Positions 8,301 through 17,182 of a stretch of DNA of 64,000 bases are shown here, piece after piece. Positions within the stretch are counted from its first letter, which is position 1. Each line of letters opens with the position of its first letter. The position numbers and the translations under genes are program-made. The notes beneath the pieces were generated by a model. The model made no database searches. It was not told where the DNA came from and saw nothing but the letters and a program-made list of their open reading frames with translations. The stretch covers positions 1 through 64,000 of the forward strand of contig JAIOZI010000001.1 of assembly GCA_021740785.1 (NCBI GenBank), in the 5' to 3' direction. This DNA is from Melioribacteraceae bacterium. Its GTDB lineage: Bacteria > Bacteroidota > Ignavibacteria > Ignavibacteriales > Melioribacteraceae.

Positions 8301-9863
8301 ATGGACATTGTGCTAATTGTCCCGATTGCTTTAGGTTTATCCGTAGTGATGTTCTTTTTAGGCTGGTTAATAAATTCCAAAATGGGAAGTTCAAGTATTG
8401 CACGGGCTAAAGAGGAGTCTTCGCGTATTATTGAAAATGCTGAAAAAGAAGCAAAAAGTATCAAGAGAGAAAAACTGCTCGAAGTAAAGGATGAATGGTT
8501 TAAGAAGAAACAAGATTTTGATGGTGAAGTAAATAGTAAGCGGCAGAAATTACAAAACTACGAGAAACAGCTAGAATCCCGGGAAGAGAACATCGAGAAA
8601 AAGTATGACCTTGTTCTTCAAAAAGAAAAAGAGAACAAGATTTCGGAAAAACAGATTCAGATTGAACAGGAAGACATCAAAAAGAAACAAACCGAGTTAG
8701 AAAGATTAATCTATGAGCAGAATGTAAGACTTGAGAAAACAGCCGCTTTAACTGCCGAAGAAGCTAAAAATATGCTTATGGAAAACATGACACACAAAGC
8801 TAAATCGGATGCTGCACAATACATTAAAGAAATAAGAGATAAAGCTAAAGTTGAAGCCAAGAAAGAAGCTCAGAAAATTATTGTTCAGTCCATTCAAAAA
8901 ACTGCTGTTGATCACTCTGTCGAAACAACAGTTTCAGTGGTTCAAATTCAGAATGACGAAATGAAAGGTCGTATTATTGGACGCGAAGGTCGCAACATAC
9001 GTGCATTCGAAGCCGCTACAGGTGTTGACGTAATTGTTGATGATACTCCTGAAGCTGTAATTTTATCAGCATTCGATCAATTTAGAAGAGAAGTTGCCAG
9101 GCTGGCTCTCGAACGATTGATTGCAGACGGTAGAATTCACCCAGCTCGTATTGAAGAAGTTGTTCAGAAAGTTCAGGAAGAGGTTGAAGAAGAAATTATA
9201 AAAGAAGGTGAAAATGCAGTTATTCAACTCGGGCTTCATGGAATTCACCCTGAATTAATTAAAGGTATCGGTAAAATGAAATACCGATCAAGCTATGGGC
9301 AAAATTTGCTTCAGCACAGCATAGAAGTTGCATATATGACCGGGTTTATGGCAGGTGAATTAGGTTTTGATGTGAATATTGCAAAAAAAGCCGGATTAAT
9401 GCACGATATCGGTAAGACGGTAGATAAAAATATTGAAGGTCCGCATGCACTTTTAGGATATGATTTAGCAAAGAAATATAATGAAAATCCGATTGTTGTT
9501 AATGCCATCGGAAGTCACCACGAAGATATTGAAATGGAACATCCGATATCAGCTTTAGTTCAAGCGGCTGATGCCATAAGCGGAGCACGACCCGGAGCAC
9601 GACGCGAGCCGCTCGAAAGTTATGTTAAACGTCTTGAAAATTTAGAAAATCTTGCAAAATCTTTTGAAGGAGTTGCTAAAACTTATGCCATTCAAGCCGG
9701 AAGAGAAATTCGTGTAGTGGTTGAACCGGATAAAATTGATGATAATTATTCGGATCAACTTGCTTTTGATATTGCTCAAAAAATCCAGGAAGAAATGGAA
9801 TACCCGGGGCAGGTTAAAGTTATGGTGATCAGGGAAGTCCGTAAAATAGCTTATGCAAAATAA
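8301..9863 (+). CDS. rny: Ribonuclease Y
   Basis: A membrane-anchored endoribonuclease that starts decay of many mRNAs. From ATG 8301, after GGAGG at 8292-8296, the protein has 520 residues, matching the family. The order is an N-terminal membrane helix (about 3-23), a long charged coiled coil (about 30-190), a KH RNA-binding domain (MKGRIIGREGRNIRAFEAAT), and an HD hydrolase domain (HSIEVAYMTGF, then GLMHDIGK). The frame opens further upstream (8262), but that extension lies in the RNA element and has no good ribosome-binding site. Confidence 0.96.
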   Translation: MDIVLIVPIALGLSVVMFFLGWLINSKMGSSSIARAKEESSRIIENAEKEAKSIKREKLLEVKDEWFKKKQDFDGEVNSKRQKLQNYEKQLESREENIEKKYDLVLQKEKENKISEKQIQIEQEDIKKKQTELERLIYEQNVRLEKTAALTAEEAKNMLMENMTHKAKSDAAQYIKEIRDKAKVEAKKEAQKIIVQSIQKTAVDHSVETTVSVVQIQNDEMKGRIIGREGRNIRAFEAATGVDVIVDDTPEAVILSAFDQFRREVARLALERLIADGRIHPARIEEVVQKVQEEVEEEIIKEGENAVIQLGLHGIHPELIKGIGKMKYRSSYGQNLLQHSIEVAYMTGFMAGELGFDVNIAKKAGLMHDIGKTVDKNIEGPHALLGYDLAKKYNENPIVVNAIGSHHEDIEMEHPISALVQAADAISGARPGARREPLESYVKRLENLENLAKSFEGVAKTYAIQAGREIRVVVEPDKIDDNYSDQLAFDIAQKIQEEMEYPGQVKVMVIREVRKIAYAK

Positions 9864-9899
9864 TCTTAGGAAAAATTTGTAATATATTAAATCACAATT

Positions 9900-9928
9900 A
9901 CCCGGTTCTTTGCCGGGTTTTTGTTTTT
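9900..9928 (+). terminator. Rho-independent terminator after rny
   Basis: ACCCGG (9900-9905) pairs with CCGGGT (9913-9918) around a seven-base loop, followed by a T-rich run to 9928. It ends the rny transcript 37 bases after the stop codon. Confidence 0.85.
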
Positions 9929-9933
9929 ACCCC

Positions 9934-10143
9934 AAAAATTCATTTGAAATGAATTTTTTGCCGTAGACCGCTAATAAAATGTTTCGATAAAACATTTTAT
10001 GTTGCGGGGTTAACCCCGACAATTTGTAAGAGAAATATTTTACATTAATAACGAATTTCAAAATTTTAAAATGGCTAAGTATCTGATATTTATTAACTTA
10101 CAAATTGTCGGCACGAAGGGCAGATTTTCCAATGGAAAATCTG
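9934..10143. repeat. Cluster of nested palindromes between rny and coaE
   Basis: Five inverted repeats are packed into 210 bases. (1) 9934-9945 with 9947-9958, a 12-bp hairpin followed by T. (2) 9974-9984 with 9990-10000, 11 bp. (3) 10005-10018, a 14-base perfect palindrome of CGGGG/CCCCG around TTAA. (4) 10016-10030 with 10097-10111, 15 bp perfect, enclosing 66 AT-rich bases. (5) 10121-10130 with 10134-10143, 10 bp with a 3-base loop. The 15-bp arms look like the ends of a small non-coding mobile element (MITE-like), but no target duplication was confirmed. Confidence 0.65.
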
Positions 10144-10163
10144 GGTTTAAATTAAGGTAAAAA

Positions 10164-10763
10164 ATGAAAAAGTTGAAAATTGCTGTTACCGGCGGTATCG
10201 GATCCGGGAAGAGTGAAGTTTGTAAAATATTTGAAAATGAGAATATTCCCACTTTGCAAGCCGATGATCTAGCGAAGCAGCTTTATATTACCAATGATAA
10301 TCTCAAGAAAGAAATCATAAAGGAATTTGGAGATGAAGCATATTCCGGAAATGAGATTAATAGAAAGTATTTGAGCGAACACGTATTTAATGATCCGGAT
10401 AAACTTGAAATGATAAACGGTATCGTACATCCGTTTGTTATTGATGAAATATTTAAATGGATGGATAAAGAATTGATATCAGAAAATATGGTTGTAGTTG
10501 AAGCAGCCCTCATTTTTGAAGCCGGTATGGCTAAAATGTTTGATTTCATCATAACACTAACGGCAAACGATAAAAATAAAATAGAAAGGATAAAACGAAG
10601 AAGCGGTCTGCCGGAAGTGGAAATAATTAAGAGGATGGATAGTCAGATGCCGGACGAAGTGAAATCAAAACACTCGGATTTTACAATTACCAACGATGAT
10701 TCATTGGAGGAACTAAAGTCAAAAACACTTTTTATTATCAACTTATTAAAGCAATATATTTAA
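10164..10763 (+). CDS. coaE: Dephospho-CoA kinase
   Basis: Catalyses the last step of coenzyme A synthesis, ATP-dependent phosphorylation of dephospho-CoA. The 199 residues include the P-loop VTGGIGSGKS at 8-17, the substrate-binding segment QADDLAKQLY, IVHPFV, and the lid region RRSGLPEVEIIKRMDSQMP. Length is standard. A ribosome-binding site AAGG lies upstream. It appears to be transcribed alone: the palindrome cluster precedes it and a 300-base gap follows. Confidence 0.96.
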   Translation: MKKLKIAVTGGIGSGKSEVCKIFENENIPTLQADDLAKQLYITNDNLKKEIIKEFGDEAYSGNEINRKYLSEHVFNDPDKLEMINGIVHPFVIDEIFKWMDKELISENMVVVEAALIFEAGMAKMFDFIITLTANDKNKIERIKRRSGLPEVEIIKRMDSQMPDEVKSKHSDFTITNDDSLEELKSKTLFIINLLKQYI

Positions 10764-10998
10764 CCCAAATTTCAAATGAGAAAACTAACCTCCGAGCTAA
10801 CTATTTGAAAGTCGATTAAGATCAGACAACAGCCTTATAATTATTTTGGAATTCATTATTTGAGTTATATGATTTTCTCACAAATTACCCGGGTTAACCT
10901 TAATACATAAAAATATTTCTCCGAACATTTTGTTAATTGATTGCTGTAAAAATTCATTACCGCATAATATTTTGGGTAATAAAATGATTTCGATTTTG
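10764..10998. other. Intergenic region without a gene
   Basis: I see no coding region here. ATTACC and GGTAAT form an inverted repeat around 10957-10980. The rest is AT-rich and leads into the promoter-like box and palindrome in front of the proline dehydrogenase gene. Confidence 0.5.
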
Positions 10999-11026
10999 TA
11001 TTTTTGTTTGATAGACATTAATGTCT
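10999..11026 (+). promoter_or_regulatory. Putative promoter -7 box with overlapping operator-like palindrome
   Basis: TATTTTTG at 10999-11006 fits the Bacteroidota -7 consensus TAnnTTTG. A perfect 14-base palindrome, AGACATTAATGTCT, follows at 11013-11026, where a repressor would cover the transcription start. I could not find a well-spaced -33 box. A proline-responsive repressor site is a guess from position only. Confidence 0.4.
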
Positions 11027-11070
11027 TGTCTACAGTTGTTTTTTGAACAGGATAAAGATTGAGGTGTGTT

Positions 11071-11970
11071 GTGAATGCTGTTAATAATATTATTGTAAGT
11101 TTTGTGAAATTATTACCAAGGTCTATTGTTCATATTTTTGCAAAGAAATATGTAGCAGGTGAAACATTAGAAGAAGCGGTAAATGTAGTGAAAGATCTGA
11201 ATGCGAAAGGAATAGTTGCTACGATGGATGTATTGGGTGAATCGATAACTACCAAAGAGGAAGCGGAAAAAAGTAAAATTGAGGGACTTAGAGTACTTAA
11301 TGCGATCAATGAGCACAGCTTGGATGCAAATTTATCAATTAAGCCGACTTCACTTGGTTTGGCAATTGATAAGAACTTTTGTTACGATCAAGTATTGGAG
11401 TTGGTAAAAAAAGCTAAAGAGTATAATAATTTTGTAAGAATTGATATGGAAGATTCACCATACACCGATCTTACAATTGAGCTTTACAAAAGAATTCGTG
11501 AATCCTATGACAATGTTGGAATTGTGGTACAGTCATATCTTAGAAGAACATACGATGATGTTACGGAACTTAATAAAATGAACGCCAACTACAGGTTATG
11601 CAAAGGGATTTATATCGAACCCGAGAAAATTGCATACAAGGATAAACAAGAAGTTCGAGACAGTTATATGAAATCATTATCGAAAATGCTGGATGACGGT
11701 AATTACGTTGGGATTGCAACTCATGATAAATATTTGATCGATGAATCATATAAGTTAATTGAAGAAAAAAATATTCCCAAAAACAAATATGAATTTCAGA
11801 TGCTGTACGGCGTTACCGAACATTTGAGAGATCAGATTAATAGTGATGGACATAAAATTAGAATTTACGTTCCATACGGGGAACAATGGTATGCTTACTC
11901 GATGCGAAGACTGCAGGAGAACCCGGATATCGCTTGGTACATAACAAAAAGTATTTTTACCGGTAAATGA
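11071..11970 (+). CDS. Proline dehydrogenase
   Basis: An FAD-dependent enzyme that oxidises proline to pyrroline-5-carboxylate and feeds electrons to quinone. About 299 residues match the stand-alone PutA/PRODH barrel. Motifs seen are SIKPTSLG, RIDMEDS, VVQSYLRRTYDD, RLCKGIY, ATHDK, FQMLYGV and, near the end, YVPYGEQWYAYSMRRLQE. I chose GTG 11071, which has GAGGTG four bases upstream; TTG 11059 in the same frame is an alternative that adds four residues. No pyrroline-5-carboxylate dehydrogenase lies nearby. It overlaps tsaD by four bases. Confidence 0.92.
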   Translation: MNAVNNIIVSFVKLLPRSIVHIFAKKYVAGETLEEAVNVVKDLNAKGIVATMDVLGESITTKEEAEKSKIEGLRVLNAINEHSLDANLSIKPTSLGLAIDKNFCYDQVLELVKKAKEYNNFVRIDMEDSPYTDLTIELYKRIRESYDNVGIVVQSYLRRTYDDVTELNKMNANYRLCKGIYIEPEKIAYKDKQEVRDSYMKSLSKMLDDGNYVGIATHDKYLIDESYKLIEEKNIPKNKYEFQMLYGVTEHLRDQINSDGHKIRIYVPYGEQWYAYSMRRLQENPDIAWYITKSIFTGK

Positions 11971-12995
11971 TGAATGTATTAGGAATAGAAACTTCTTGTG
12001 ACGAAACATCAGTCGCAGTTATCAATAACGGAAAGTTATCTTCAAATATAATTGCATCGCAGGATTTTCATAAAGATTTTGGCGGTGTTGTGCCTGAACT
12101 CTCGAGCCGGGCACATCTTCAGTTAATCGTTCCGTTATTAAAGCAGGCGATAGCAGAGGCTGAATTAAATCTGAAAGATATTGATGTTATATCAGCAACG
12201 GCAGGTCCAGGGTTGATCGGGGCTTTGCTAGTTGGATTAACATTTGCGAAAGGACTTTCACTTTCAATCGGCAAACCATTTATACCGGTTAATCATATTG
12301 AAGGTCATATTTATTCGGGTTTTCTGATGGATGATAAACCTGAATTTCCATATCTGTGTTTGGTTGTTTCAGGCGGGCACACACTTCTTCTGTATGTTGA
12401 GAGTGATGTTAAGTTTTACAAACTTGGAACAACAATAGATGATGCAGCCGGCGAAGCTTTCGACAAAGTGTCAAAAATGATTGGCTTGGGTTACCCGGGC
12501 GGTCCTTTGATTCAAAAGAATGCTGAGATTGGTGATGAAAATAAAATCGATTTCCCAATTGCAAAATTAAAAACAGATTATGACTTCTCTTTCAGCGGAG
12601 TTAAAACATCCGTACTCCGTTATATAGAAAAAACATATAACAATCAGCCGGTTCCAAAAGAAGATTTACAAGATATTGCGGCTTCATTTCAAAAATCTGT
12701 GATTGGAGCTTTAGTAAAAAACGTTGAGAAGGCATTACAAAATTATAAAGTTAAATCCATTTCGGTTGTCGGCGGAGTTGCTGCGAATAAATATCTTGGT
12801 GAAAAACTCAAAACAATTTCAAAAAAATATAATAAAAAATTGATTATTCCCGGTATTCAATTTTGCGGAGACAATGCAGCAATGATTGCTTACCGCGGCA
12901 GTAAACTCTATGAACAAGGTTTAAGATACGAACTTACATACAATGCATTCCCAAGATTTCATTCGGAGTTTATTGCTACAGAGATGAACATTTGA
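11967..12995 (+). CDS. tsaD: tRNA N6-threonylcarbamoyladenosine transferase TsaD
   Basis: Transfers the threonylcarbamoyl group to A37 of ANN-decoding tRNAs. The 342-residue protein has the family signatures: LGIETSCDETSVAV at the N terminus, the metal-binding HIEGHIYSG, VVSGGHTLLLYV, DDAAGEAFDKVSKM, GLGYPGGP, SFSGVKTSVLRY, GGVAANKYL and FCGDNAAMIAYRG. The start overlaps the proline dehydrogenase stop (ATGA), suggesting coupled translation; a second ATG at 11970 is also possible. Confidence 0.97.
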   Translation: MMNVLGIETSCDETSVAVINNGKLSSNIIASQDFHKDFGGVVPELSSRAHLQLIVPLLKQAIAEAELNLKDIDVISATAGPGLIGALLVGLTFAKGLSLSIGKPFIPVNHIEGHIYSGFLMDDKPEFPYLCLVVSGGHTLLLYVESDVKFYKLGTTIDDAAGEAFDKVSKMIGLGYPGGPLIQKNAEIGDENKIDFPIAKLKTDYDFSFSGVKTSVLRYIEKTYNNQPVPKEDLQDIAASFQKSVIGALVKNVEKALQNYKVKSISVVGGVAANKYLGEKLKTISKKYNKKLIIPGIQFCGDNAAMIAYRGSKLYEQGLRYELTYNAFPRFHSEFIATEMNI

Positions 12996-13062
12996 AAAAA
13001 AACTATCGGACTAATTTTCTATATTTATTCCTTCAAATTCTTGAAAAAAAATATAAATCAGA

Positions 13063-14118
13063 TTGAATACATCTAAAGAAAATCCTATAACTTTTACAAG
13101 CGTGTTATTTTCTAAAAACGAACTTTACTTAATAGGTACGTTTTTTGGATTCATGCTTGGTATTTTTTTATTTACATTTTTTACGCCGAATTATTTTGAT
13201 AGTGACGAGGCTAAAACTATAGAAATATCACGAGGAAAAAGCCTCAACGAAATAATTGACACTTTGTATGTAGAGAAAGTTATACCCAGTAAAACCAATA
13301 TGAAAATTGCCGCTTTTCTTTACGGAGCGGAAAGAAAAATTAAAGCCGGAAGCTACAGAATTCCAAACGGACTTAGTTATCTTGACCTTATCGAGTTACT
13401 TCTTAAAGGTACGGTCGATGAACAGATTTTGGTAACAATACCCGAAGGAATTTGGCAGTTTAAACTTGCTTCCTTGTTGAAAAAAGAACTTAAAATAGAT
13501 TCAACAAAATTTATGGAGCTTAGCAAGAATAAATCATTTTTACAAAGCCTTGGAATTGATAAGCCGACCATTGAGGGCTATCTTTTACCGGAAACATATT
13601 ACTTTTACAAAAACACATCTGCTGAAGAAGTTTTACGTAAATTGAAAAAGGAAATGGATGCATTATTTACGGACAAAGAATTAGCCCGGATGAAAAAACT
13701 TGGGCGATCAAAACATGATATATTAATTATTGCATCTATTGTGGAAGGGGAATCAAATATTCACGAGGAATTCGCAAAAATTGCAGGCGTTTATTATAAC
13801 CGTCTTGAAAAAGGAATTGCATTGCAAGCTGATCCGACAATTCAATATTTGATCAGAGAAAGAAAAAGATACAATAGAATTTTATTCAAGGATTTGGAGA
13901 TTAAATCAAAATATAATACGTACATGTTTCCGGGTTTACCGCCGACTCCAATTAATAACCCGGGGAAGGATGCTATAATGGCTGCACTCTACCCGGAAGA
14001 GCATGATTTTTATTATTTTGTTGCCGACGGAAACGGGGGACATGTTTTCGCAAAAACTTATTCCGAACATGTTCGGAATGTAAACGAGTACAGAAGATGG
14101 CGGGATTCACAAAGATAA
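13063..14118 (+). CDS. mltG: Endolytic murein transglycosylase MltG
   Basis: An inner-membrane lytic transglycosylase that cuts nascent glycan strands. The 351 residues start at TTG 13063. A membrane helix spans about 22-42 (GTFFGFMLGIFLFTFF), followed by a LysM-like part and the YceG/MltG catalytic domain. That domain has YLLPETYYF, ASIVEGES with the likely catalytic Glu, LQADPTIQY, YNTYMFPGLPPTPI and ALYPEEHDFYYFVA. The 3' end overlaps the next gene by 22 bases. Confidence 0.94.
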   Translation: MNTSKENPITFTSVLFSKNELYLIGTFFGFMLGIFLFTFFTPNYFDSDEAKTIEISRGKSLNEIIDTLYVEKVIPSKTNMKIAAFLYGAERKIKAGSYRIPNGLSYLDLIELLLKGTVDEQILVTIPEGIWQFKLASLLKKELKIDSTKFMELSKNKSFLQSLGIDKPTIEGYLLPETYYFYKNTSAEEVLRKLKKEMDALFTDKELARMKKLGRSKHDILIIASIVEGESNIHEEFAKIAGVYYNRLEKGIALQADPTIQYLIRERKRYNRILFKDLEIKSKYNTYMFPGLPPTPINNPGKDAIMAALYPEEHDFYYFVADGNGGHVFAKTYSEHVRNVNEYRRWRDSQR

Positions 14119-15791
14119 ATATTGCTAAAGCGCTTACGGTTTTGTTAATAACTCTGGTGATGATTAAGTGTGCAAACCAGTTACCACCTGGCGGAGGCGA
14201 GATAGATAAAATTCCACCCGAAGTATTGGAAATTTTACCAACCAATGGAACCACAAATTTTTCCGGAGAATATTTCGAGATAACTTTTTCCGAATACGTT
14301 GATAAGCGAAGCGTACAGGATGCTATTTTTATTTCACCGGCAATCGAAGGCTCGATGGAATATGATTGGAGCGGCACTTCTGTTGAAGTCTATTTCGTTG
14401 ATACATTAAAAGAAAATACAACTTATTCTATTTCTATAGGAACGGACGTAAAGGATATAAAAAACGGCAACCGGATGGCGGAAGCTTTTAACTTTGCTTT
14501 TTCAACCGGGGATAAAATTGATAGCTACGAAATCCACGGAAAGGTTTATGATAAGGATCCTTCAGGTATTATGATTTATGCATATAAAAAAGATACTACC
14601 GAATATAATCCGCTTGAAATTAAACCTGATTACATTTCACAAGTAGGGAATAACGGGAAATACAAACTTCTGGGATTAAGTGAAGGAATTTACCGTGTAT
14701 TTGCCGTCTATGATGATTTTATGGATTTTATTTATGCGGTGGGGGAAGATAGATATGGTGCGCCTTATAAAGAAGTGTTTTTGAATAAAAGTGACAGTCT
14801 TTTTTCTACCCTCGATTTTCAAATGACAAAAGAAGATACATCCCGCCCGCATCTGCAAAATGTTACTATGACTGACATCAATCATTTTTTCCTTGAATTC
14901 AGCGAGGCGCTGGACAGCACAAAATTATCAACACAGAATTTCTATCTCTACGATTCAACCGCAGATAAAAGGATTGATGTTAGGCAAGTCTTCAAAGGTA
15001 AAGCAAAGAAAAATGAACTCTTTGTAACAATCACCGATTCACTTTCAGATGAAAATTTAATTTATTTGGCTGCTGAAAATTTTTATGACAAGTTCGGAAA
15101 TATGCAGTTGAATGAGCAGTTGGGAATTACAGTCAATACTAAACCCGATACGATAAAACCATTTATTTTCATTATTAACACTGAGTTTCCAAAATACCAG
15201 GTAGATTTTGATAATCCATATATTGATATAACATTCGATGACGGTGTTGATACGGCTTTGGCTAAAACAGGTATTTTAATTGAAGATGTTAAAGAAATTC
15301 CGGTCGAAAAAGAAATTAACTTTATTGATAACTCATCATTCCGAATAAAAATTATTCAGAAATTAAAACCGAAGCGTGAGTTTAAACTCAAGATAGATAT
15401 GAACAAAGTGATAGATGCTGCTGGTAACAAATTAGACTCTGTAATTGTTTATCAATTCAAAACCGTAAATGATTTGGATTTCACCGGCGTATCCGGAAAA
15501 CTGATTAATATCGATGAAGTCAATAATCCCAAAATTGTTTTAGAGAACATCGATCCGAAATTAAAAATAAAATATGTTACCGATCCTCAACAGGACGGAG
15601 TTTATGAATTTGATCGCGTTGTTCCGGGCAAATATTTTGTCTGGAGTTTTGAAGATGTAAACGAGAATCGGCAATTTGATTTTGGTGAAATTTATCCCTA
15701 CCAAACATCAGAAAGATTTACATTTTATTCAGATACTTTGAATATAAGACCCCGCTGGCCTTACGGAGATGTCTTTATTGAGTACAAGTAA
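14097..15791 (+). CDS. Ig-like domain lipoprotein (SbsA-type Big_5)
   Basis: 564 residues. The N terminus (AKALTVLLITLVMIKC) is a lipoprotein signal with Cys at about 25, so the protein is probably anchored in the outer membrane facing the periplasm or surface. Residues about 38-130 look like the SbsA/Big_5 Ig-like fold common in Bacteroidota (IPPEVLEILPTNGTTN, EITFSEYVDK, LKENTTYSISIG). Similar repeats follow (DTSRPHLQNVTMTDINHFFL, then DTIKPFIFII). The C-terminal part (GVYEFDRVVPGKYFVWSFED) resembles a carboxypeptidase-regulatory-like domain. Its role is unknown. It ends exactly where the convergent hutI gene ends. Confidence 0.75.
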   Translation: MAGFTKINIAKALTVLLITLVMIKCANQLPPGGGEIDKIPPEVLEILPTNGTTNFSGEYFEITFSEYVDKRSVQDAIFISPAIEGSMEYDWSGTSVEVYFVDTLKENTTYSISIGTDVKDIKNGNRMAEAFNFAFSTGDKIDSYEIHGKVYDKDPSGIMIYAYKKDTTEYNPLEIKPDYISQVGNNGKYKLLGLSEGIYRVFAVYDDFMDFIYAVGEDRYGAPYKEVFLNKSDSLFSTLDFQMTKEDTSRPHLQNVTMTDINHFFLEFSEALDSTKLSTQNFYLYDSTADKRIDVRQVFKGKAKKNELFVTITDSLSDENLIYLAAENFYDKFGNMQLNEQLGITVNTKPDTIKPFIFIINTEFPKYQVDFDNPYIDITFDDGVDTALAKTGILIEDVKEIPVEKEINFIDNSSFRIKIIQKLKPKREFKLKIDMNKVIDAAGNKLDSVIVYQFKTVNDLDFTGVSGKLINIDEVNNPKIVLENIDPKLKIKYVTDPQQDGVYEFDRVVPGKYFVWSFEDVNENRQFDFGEIYPYQTSERFTFYSDTLNIRPRWPYGDVFIEYK

Positions 15792-17042
15792 TTAGTTTGC
15801 TGCGGAATTGTATATTACTTTGCCGTTTTTAATCGTAATTACGTTTAAGTTTTTCCCAACACTGTAAACAAGATCGGCATACTCGGTTGTATTGAATATT
15901 GCCAGGTCAGCATTTTTACCTGGCTCAATACTGCCTGATACCTTCTCCAAATCGAGAGCTTTTGCAGCATTAATTGTTACGGAATTTATTGTCTCTTCGA
16001 TACTCATTCTCATTTTTAATGCAGCTAAACTCATAATTAAATTCATATTTGCAATATGAGATGAACCCGGGTTATAATCAGTGGAGAGTGCGACAATTCC
16101 GCCGCTGTCGATTATTTTTCTTGCCGGGGCATAACCGTAATCTAAAAAGAAAGAAACTCCCGGAAGCATCACAACAACGGTCTCACTTGTGCTGAGTTTT
16201 TTTATATCATCTTCGGAAATTACCTCAAGATGATCAACACTGACCGCCTTATGTTTTAATGCTACATCTAATCCGCCGATATTGTTGAACTGCTCTGTAT
16301 GGAGTTTTAATTTGAAACCATGTTTTTCAGCTTCAAGGAAAATCTGTTCAGTCTGATCTGCAGAAAAAGCAGTACTCTCGCAAAATACATCAACAAAATG
16401 TGCAAGCTTATTTTCGGCAATGAACGGTATCAATTCTTCAACAATTATTTTGATATACTTCAGCGGATCATTTTTATACTCTGGCGGAAATGTATGCGCG
16501 CCCAAAAAAGTTGAAATGATATCAATTTCATATTCGCTGTTTAACTTTTGGATTACCTGAAGCAGTTTTATTTCATCATAGTAACTAAGTCCGTAACCTG
16601 TTTTTATTTCAAGAGAGGTCACACCTTGAGAAATGAAATAATCAATACGAGGTCGTGTTACATTCAAAATTTCCTCATACGAAGAATTTCTTACTGCTTT
16701 TACCGTGGCATTTATTCCGCCGCCTTTTTTTGCTATTTCTTCATAATCTAATCCGCTTAGTCGTTGTCGAAATTCATCGGCGCGTGAACCGGCAAATGCT
16801 GTGTGAGTGTGGCAGTCAATTAAACCTGGCAGAATGATTTTACCGGTGCAGTCAATTGAATTATTATAATTTATTTGCGATAAATTTTCGTTTGCAATAA
16901 CATTTTTAATTTTTTCGTCTTCTAAAAGTAGGGAGTGTTCGGTCAGAATTCCGACATCATTCAGCTCTTTTCCTCTTTTATAATTTTTTTTATTTGTATT
17001 GCAAGTAACAATTTGTGCAGGATTTTTAAGAAGAGTTAGCAT
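15792..17042 (-). CDS. hutI: Imidazolonepropionase
   Basis: Hydrolyses imidazolone-5-propionate to formiminoglutamate in histidine breakdown. The 416 residues carry the amidohydrolase metal motif HTHTAFAGSRADEF, KTGYGLSYYDE, HTEQFNNIGG, VDHLE and STDYNPGSS, all expected in HutI. No other hut gene is in the window. It is convergent with the Ig-like lipoprotein gene, with the two stop codons directly adjacent, and divergent from glgA over a 140-base AT-rich gap. Confidence 0.96.
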   Translation of the reverse strand: MLTLLKNPAQIVTCNTNKKNYKRGKELNDVGILTEHSLLLEDEKIKNVIANENLSQINYNNSIDCTGKIILPGLIDCHTHTAFAGSRADEFRQRLSGLDYEEIAKKGGGINATVKAVRNSSYEEILNVTRPRIDYFISQGVTSLEIKTGYGLSYYDEIKLLQVIQKLNSEYEIDIISTFLGAHTFPPEYKNDPLKYIKIIVEELIPFIAENKLAHFVDVFCESTAFSADQTEQIFLEAEKHGFKLKLHTEQFNNIGGLDVALKHKAVSVDHLEVISEDDIKKLSTSETVVVMLPGVSFFLDYGYAPARKIIDSGGIVALSTDYNPGSSHIANMNLIMSLAALKMRMSIEETINSVTINAAKALDLEKVSGSIEPGKNADLAIFNTTEYADLVYSVGKNLNVITIKNGKVIYNSAAN

Positions 17043-17182
17043 TATTATTCGTTTTTGTTAAAAAATGACAGAAAAACTATGACTTGTTTCAAGAAGACGC
17101 ACAAACATGAAATATGCAAAAATTTTTGTTAATAAGTCAACATTTTATTAAATTTCAATGTTAAAAAATAAGGGAAAATCAA

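Noticed and set aside
8207-8410. Small frame overlapping the zapA-rny RNA and the start of rny
   Set aside because: It overlaps rny out of frame, and its AGAGGAGG lies inside a hairpin of the RNA candidate.
15792-17042. A histidine-degradation operon
   Set aside because: Only hutI is present; neighbours belong to cell-envelope and glycogen genes.
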